A stretch of 64,000 nt of DNA from Pilaira anomala (lineage: Eukaryota > Mucoromycota > Mucoromycetes > Mucorales > Mucoraceae). Each line of letters opens with the position of its first letter. Positions within the stretch are counted from its first letter, which is position 1. The position numbers were made by a program, and so were the translations under genes. The stretch is from contig JAIXMQ010000046.1 in assembly GCA_025716855.1 (NCBI GenBank), forward strand, positions 62,001 through 126,000, given 5' to 3'. The notes under the pieces are model-generated. The model searched no databases. It saw only the letters and a list, made by a program, of their open reading frames with translations, and was not told the origin of the DNA. This document shows positions 60,543-64,000 of this stretch, piece by piece.

Positions 60543-60820
60543 TGAAAAAAAGAAAAAAAAATAGAAAACAAGATAAAAAAAAATTACATAAATAATTACA
60601 AATGTTCTTATTTGCGTGTGAATCACTATAATTCTTCACGTGAAACCAATGAGAGGAAGTTGAGAAAACTTGATACACCTCTCTGACTGTCTTTTTCCAA
60701 AGGGGACGAGCAACTAAAAAAAAATGTCAAATTTCTCTTCCGTGCTTTCCATTGTGTATAATACATATTTCTTTTTAATTTATCTGTAAATAATACTAAC
60801 AAAACCGGAAACGTAACTTT
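60543..60820. promoter_or_regulatory. Divergent promoter between PEX13 and MIP1
   Basis: 278 bp separates the two start codons and must serve both genes. It is AT-rich with several A runs; no single element is decisive. Confidence 0.5.
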
Positions 60821-63800
60821 ATGATTGTGAAAAGAACGATAAAGCATAGTTTGATTCGTCGCTCATTACAAACTTCAGCTTTGAATGGTAAAGACACACA
60901 AAAAAAAAGTTGTCAGAAACTGAAATACTAAACTCTATTTGTAAGCAGTTAAAATCAATCCTGCTCAGGTTCAATTATTATCACCTAGTTTACAAGCACA
61001 GCTATTTAAACCATATGAAAAAGAAGAAGGACACGTCAAGAGTGAAGATAGACTATTAAAAGAGGCATATGCAGAAGAACATTTAAGGTTACAAGATATT
61101 TGGGGGAAAAAAACAGAGATTAGTGACCCAATAGATATACAATTACCTAGTTTATATGGAAAGAATATTGAAGATCATTTTGCTAGAATTGGATTAGAAC
61201 AAGCACAACCATATTTAGATCAGTGCGAGAAAATAGCTGGAATGAATCTACCCCCTAAGCCAACTTCTTGGATAAAGAAATCAGGTTGGACAAGATATTA
61301 TCAAGGCACTGCAGTGACTGTAGATCATCCGTTAGAGGATACCATGGTATTTGATGTAGAAGTCATGGTAACAGAAGGAAAATTCCCTACTTTAGCTGTC
61401 GTAGCAACGGAAGAAGCTTGGTATTCTTGGACATCCCCTTATTTATTAGGTGAAACAACTGTCAAAGAAATATTAATACCTTTTGGAAATACCGATAAAC
61501 CTAGAACTGTTGTTGGCCATAACGTGGGTTATGATCGAGCAAGAATTGCGGAAGAATACAGTCGAACTTCTTCGCATATCAAATATGTCGATACCATGAG
61601 TTTACATATAGCAGTAGCTGGTCTATGCTCGCAACAACGTCCTGCTTGGAACATGGAAGTTAAACGTAGAAATCAAGATAGAATAGACGGTACTACAAGT
61701 TCTGAAATCGACCATACAAAATTCTTTGATGTCAGCACTTTAAATAGTTTAAAAGATGTTGCCAAATTTTATTGTAATGTAGAGTTGGATAAATCACAAC
61801 GAAACTTATTTGTTACTGGAGATATAGAGGAAATTGAGACAAATTTTTATGATTTAATGGAATATTGTGCAAATGATGTGGCTTTAACACATGATATCTA
61901 TAAGGTTGTATTTCCAAGATTTAGAAGTAATTGTCCTCATCCTGTCTCATTTGCTGGTATGTTGGATATGGGAAGTGCGTTTTTACCTGTCACGGAGAAA
62001 TGGGAAGATTATTTAGAAAAAGCTGTTGGAAAACATAAAGAATTGGATGATATGTTGGATATCAAATTAAGAGATTTAGCAGAAAAAGCAAGAGCCATGA
62101 TTGATGATCCAGAAAGTAGAGACAAAGATCCTTGGTTAAGCCAATTAGATTGGTTTGTGAATCCTCGTCAAAGAAAATTAAAAGGACAACCCAAATGGTA
62201 TAAAGATGCTTATGATTCAAAGGCAGAAAAACTTAAGATTTCAACTCGGTCTCGTATTGCTCCACTTTTATTACGTTTAAAGTGGCAAGGATATCCTTTA
62301 CATCATTTAAGTGAAAGCGGTTGGTGTTTTAAAATACCCCTTCTCGAAGCTACAGACAACCAAACTGAAAAATCGGTCTTGATAGATGATAATTTTGTTT
62401 ATTTAAAAGTACCACACAAGGACGGTGAATCAGCCAATTGTGGTAACCCACTTGCCAAAGGATATATTGGATCATTTGAAGATAACGTCTTGACTTCAGA
62501 ATACGAGGCTGCAAAAGAAGCATTAGAATTAAACGCGAAATCAGCATACTGGATTAGTGCGCGGGAAAGAATTTTGAACCAATTTGTGGTATGGGACACA
62601 AATCAATCTGTAAACATGAACTTACCCAAGAAGGAGACTGGTAAATATGGTATTATTTTGCCTCAAATGGTTGCCATGGGTACCGTCACACGTCGTGCGG
62701 TTGAAAAGACTTGGCTAACTGCTAGTAATGCAAAGTTAAACCGAATTGGGTCCGAATTAAAATCTATGGTACAAGCTCCTGAGGGGTACAAGATTGTAGG
62801 TGCGGATGTTGATTCAGAAGAACTCTGGATCTCAAGTGTTATTGGAGACTCTCAATTTGGTTTTCATGGTGCAACTGCGTTGGGTTGGATGACCTTACAA
62901 GGCTCGAAATCAGAAGGTACGGATTTACATTCCAAGACTGCAAGTATTTTAGGTATCAGTAGAGATAAAGCCAAAATCTTTAATTATGCCAGAATCTATG
63001 GTGCGGGGGTCAAGTACGCTACTAGTTTACTCATGCAGTACAATCAAGGTATGGAAATTGAAGCAGCTACTGTTCGTGCTCTTGAACTGTATTCAAGTAC
63101 AAAAGGTGAAAAGGAACACTATGTTCGAAATCCATTTAAACGTACTTTTTGGCATGGTGGAACCGAGAGTTACATGTTTAATGCGTTAGAAGAAATCGCC
63201 CTCTCAAAGGATCCAAAGACACCAGTATTAGGCTGCTCTATTACAGACGCCTTGAAGCCTAAATACACTGGTGGTCAGTTTTTGACATCTCGTATTAATT
63301 GGGTAGTACAAAGTTCGGGTGTAGACTATCTTCATTTGTTAATTGTGTCCATGGCTCATTTAATCAAACGTTATAATATTGATGCTAGATTTATGCTTTC
63401 TGTACATGATGAAGTACGTTATCTGACATCAGATAAGGACCAACATAGAACAGCTATGGCGCTTCAAGTTGCGAATGTTTGGACAAGAGCATTATTTAGT
63501 TATAAGCTAGGCATCAAGGATCTTCCTCAGGTAAAGAAACAAAAAAAAAAAGCGTTTATAAATGTTACAAGTAATAACTAATTCCCCCCCTCTTTATACA
63601 TTTAGAGTGTCGCATTTTTTTCTGCAGTAGATATTGACCATGTGTTACGTAAAGAACCCAATATGACATGTTTAACCCCATCACACGAAGAAAAGATTGC
63701 AGAAGGTGTGAGTTGTACATTATTAGATACTGTTGATGCATTGACTATAGAAACCAACAGAGATAGCACACAATGTTTATTGGGTGATTCAATTGAGACT

Positions 63801-63992
63801 GGTGCAGAGTCGGTTGAAGAAAAAGATGTCAAGAGTATTTTGAAAAAGGTCGATTTGAAATTCTTCCAAGACTGTAATTTACCATTTTTACATGCACAAA
63901 TGTTCAAAAATTATAAAAAACATATAGATCCCTCTTTAACAGGGAATAAGTCGACTCAAAAAGTTGTAGAGTATAAACGTAAAAGACAATAA
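60821..63992 (+). CDS. MIP1: Mitochondrial DNA polymerase gamma catalytic subunit
   Basis: Family A DNA polymerase that replicates mitochondrial DNA. Exons 60821-60887, 60949-63530 and 63606-63992 give 1011 residues. Exon 1 is a basic leader (MIVKRTIKHSLIRRSLQTS), a probable presequence. Exonuclease motifs: DVE (158-160), VGHNVGYDRA (N214, D218) and YCANDVALTHD. Polymerase motifs: A in GADVDSEELW (D642), B in RDKAKIFNYARIYGAG (from R694) and C in VHDE (841-844). The exon 2-3 join gives LPQSVAFFSAVDIDHVLRKE, the conserved gamma-family tail; without splicing the ORF would run on into a Lys-rich stop. It is shorter than yeast Mip1 (1254), mainly at the C-terminus. All catalytic residues checked are present. 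Confidence 0.96.
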
Positions 63993-64000
63993 AATTTTCT

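Noticed and set aside
1..64000. tRNA, rRNA or CRISPR
   Set aside because: No T-loop plus acceptor combination, rRNA core sequence or spaced direct repeats were found by eye.

Overview
The window reads as nuclear DNA of an early-diverging filamentous fungus, most likely Mucoromycota and probably Mucorales (inference). The signs are a very AT-rich sequence full of long A/T homopolymers, many short GT-AG introns (about 50 to 250 nt), a type I fatty acid synthase (FAS) with the beta and alpha halves in one chain, and fungal-only families (neutral trehalase, Ste12, Erg6, mitofissin, a cytochrome b5-acyl-CoA dehydrogenase fusion). Spliced models below were built by hand by matching donors, acceptors and reading frame to protein families.

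Layout: 1-10569 is the 3' nine-tenths of single-chain FAS. 11.8-13.3 kb holds a CRAL-TRIO (Sec14-like) lipid-transfer protein. A gene-poor stretch leads to neutral trehalase (16.7-19.3 kb). RRP36 (rRNA processing) and a 72-residue Atg44/mitofissin gene diverge from a 0.5 kb promoter. After a 3.9 kb desert come a WRKY/GCM1-like zinc-finger regulator (26.0-27.9 kb), TFIIH subunit TFB2 with 11 exons (29.2-31.3 kb), a small acidic orphan, mitochondrial elongation factor G and an F-box protein. 37.3-40.1 kb is a transposon graveyard: an IS630/pogo-like fragment, a nearly intact Tc1 DD34E transposase with two TGA stops, and unexplained ORFs. Then follow the cytochrome b5-ACAD fusion, a bacterial RnpA-like protein gene, an ankyrin-repeat protein, an HSL-type alpha/beta hydrolase, STE12 and ERG6.

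The most unusual gene is at 55903-57516. It is an intact 537-codon ORF whose C-terminal half is an IS630/Tc1-type transposase with all three DDE residues replaced, and whose N-terminal part carries four copies of a CFRNWQGIY-type peptide. This looks like a domesticated, catalytically dead transposase. The window ends with PEX13 and MIP1 (mitochondrial DNA polymerase), which share a divergent promoter.

Functionally the window is a mix of housekeeping genes, not a cluster. Several products serve lipid metabolism (FAS, CRAL-TRIO, b5-ACAD, lipase-like hydrolase, ERG6, PEX13). Others serve mitochondria (MEF1, MIP1, mitofissin, probably the RnpA-like protein). I found no rRNA, tRNA, CRISPR array or biosynthetic cluster.
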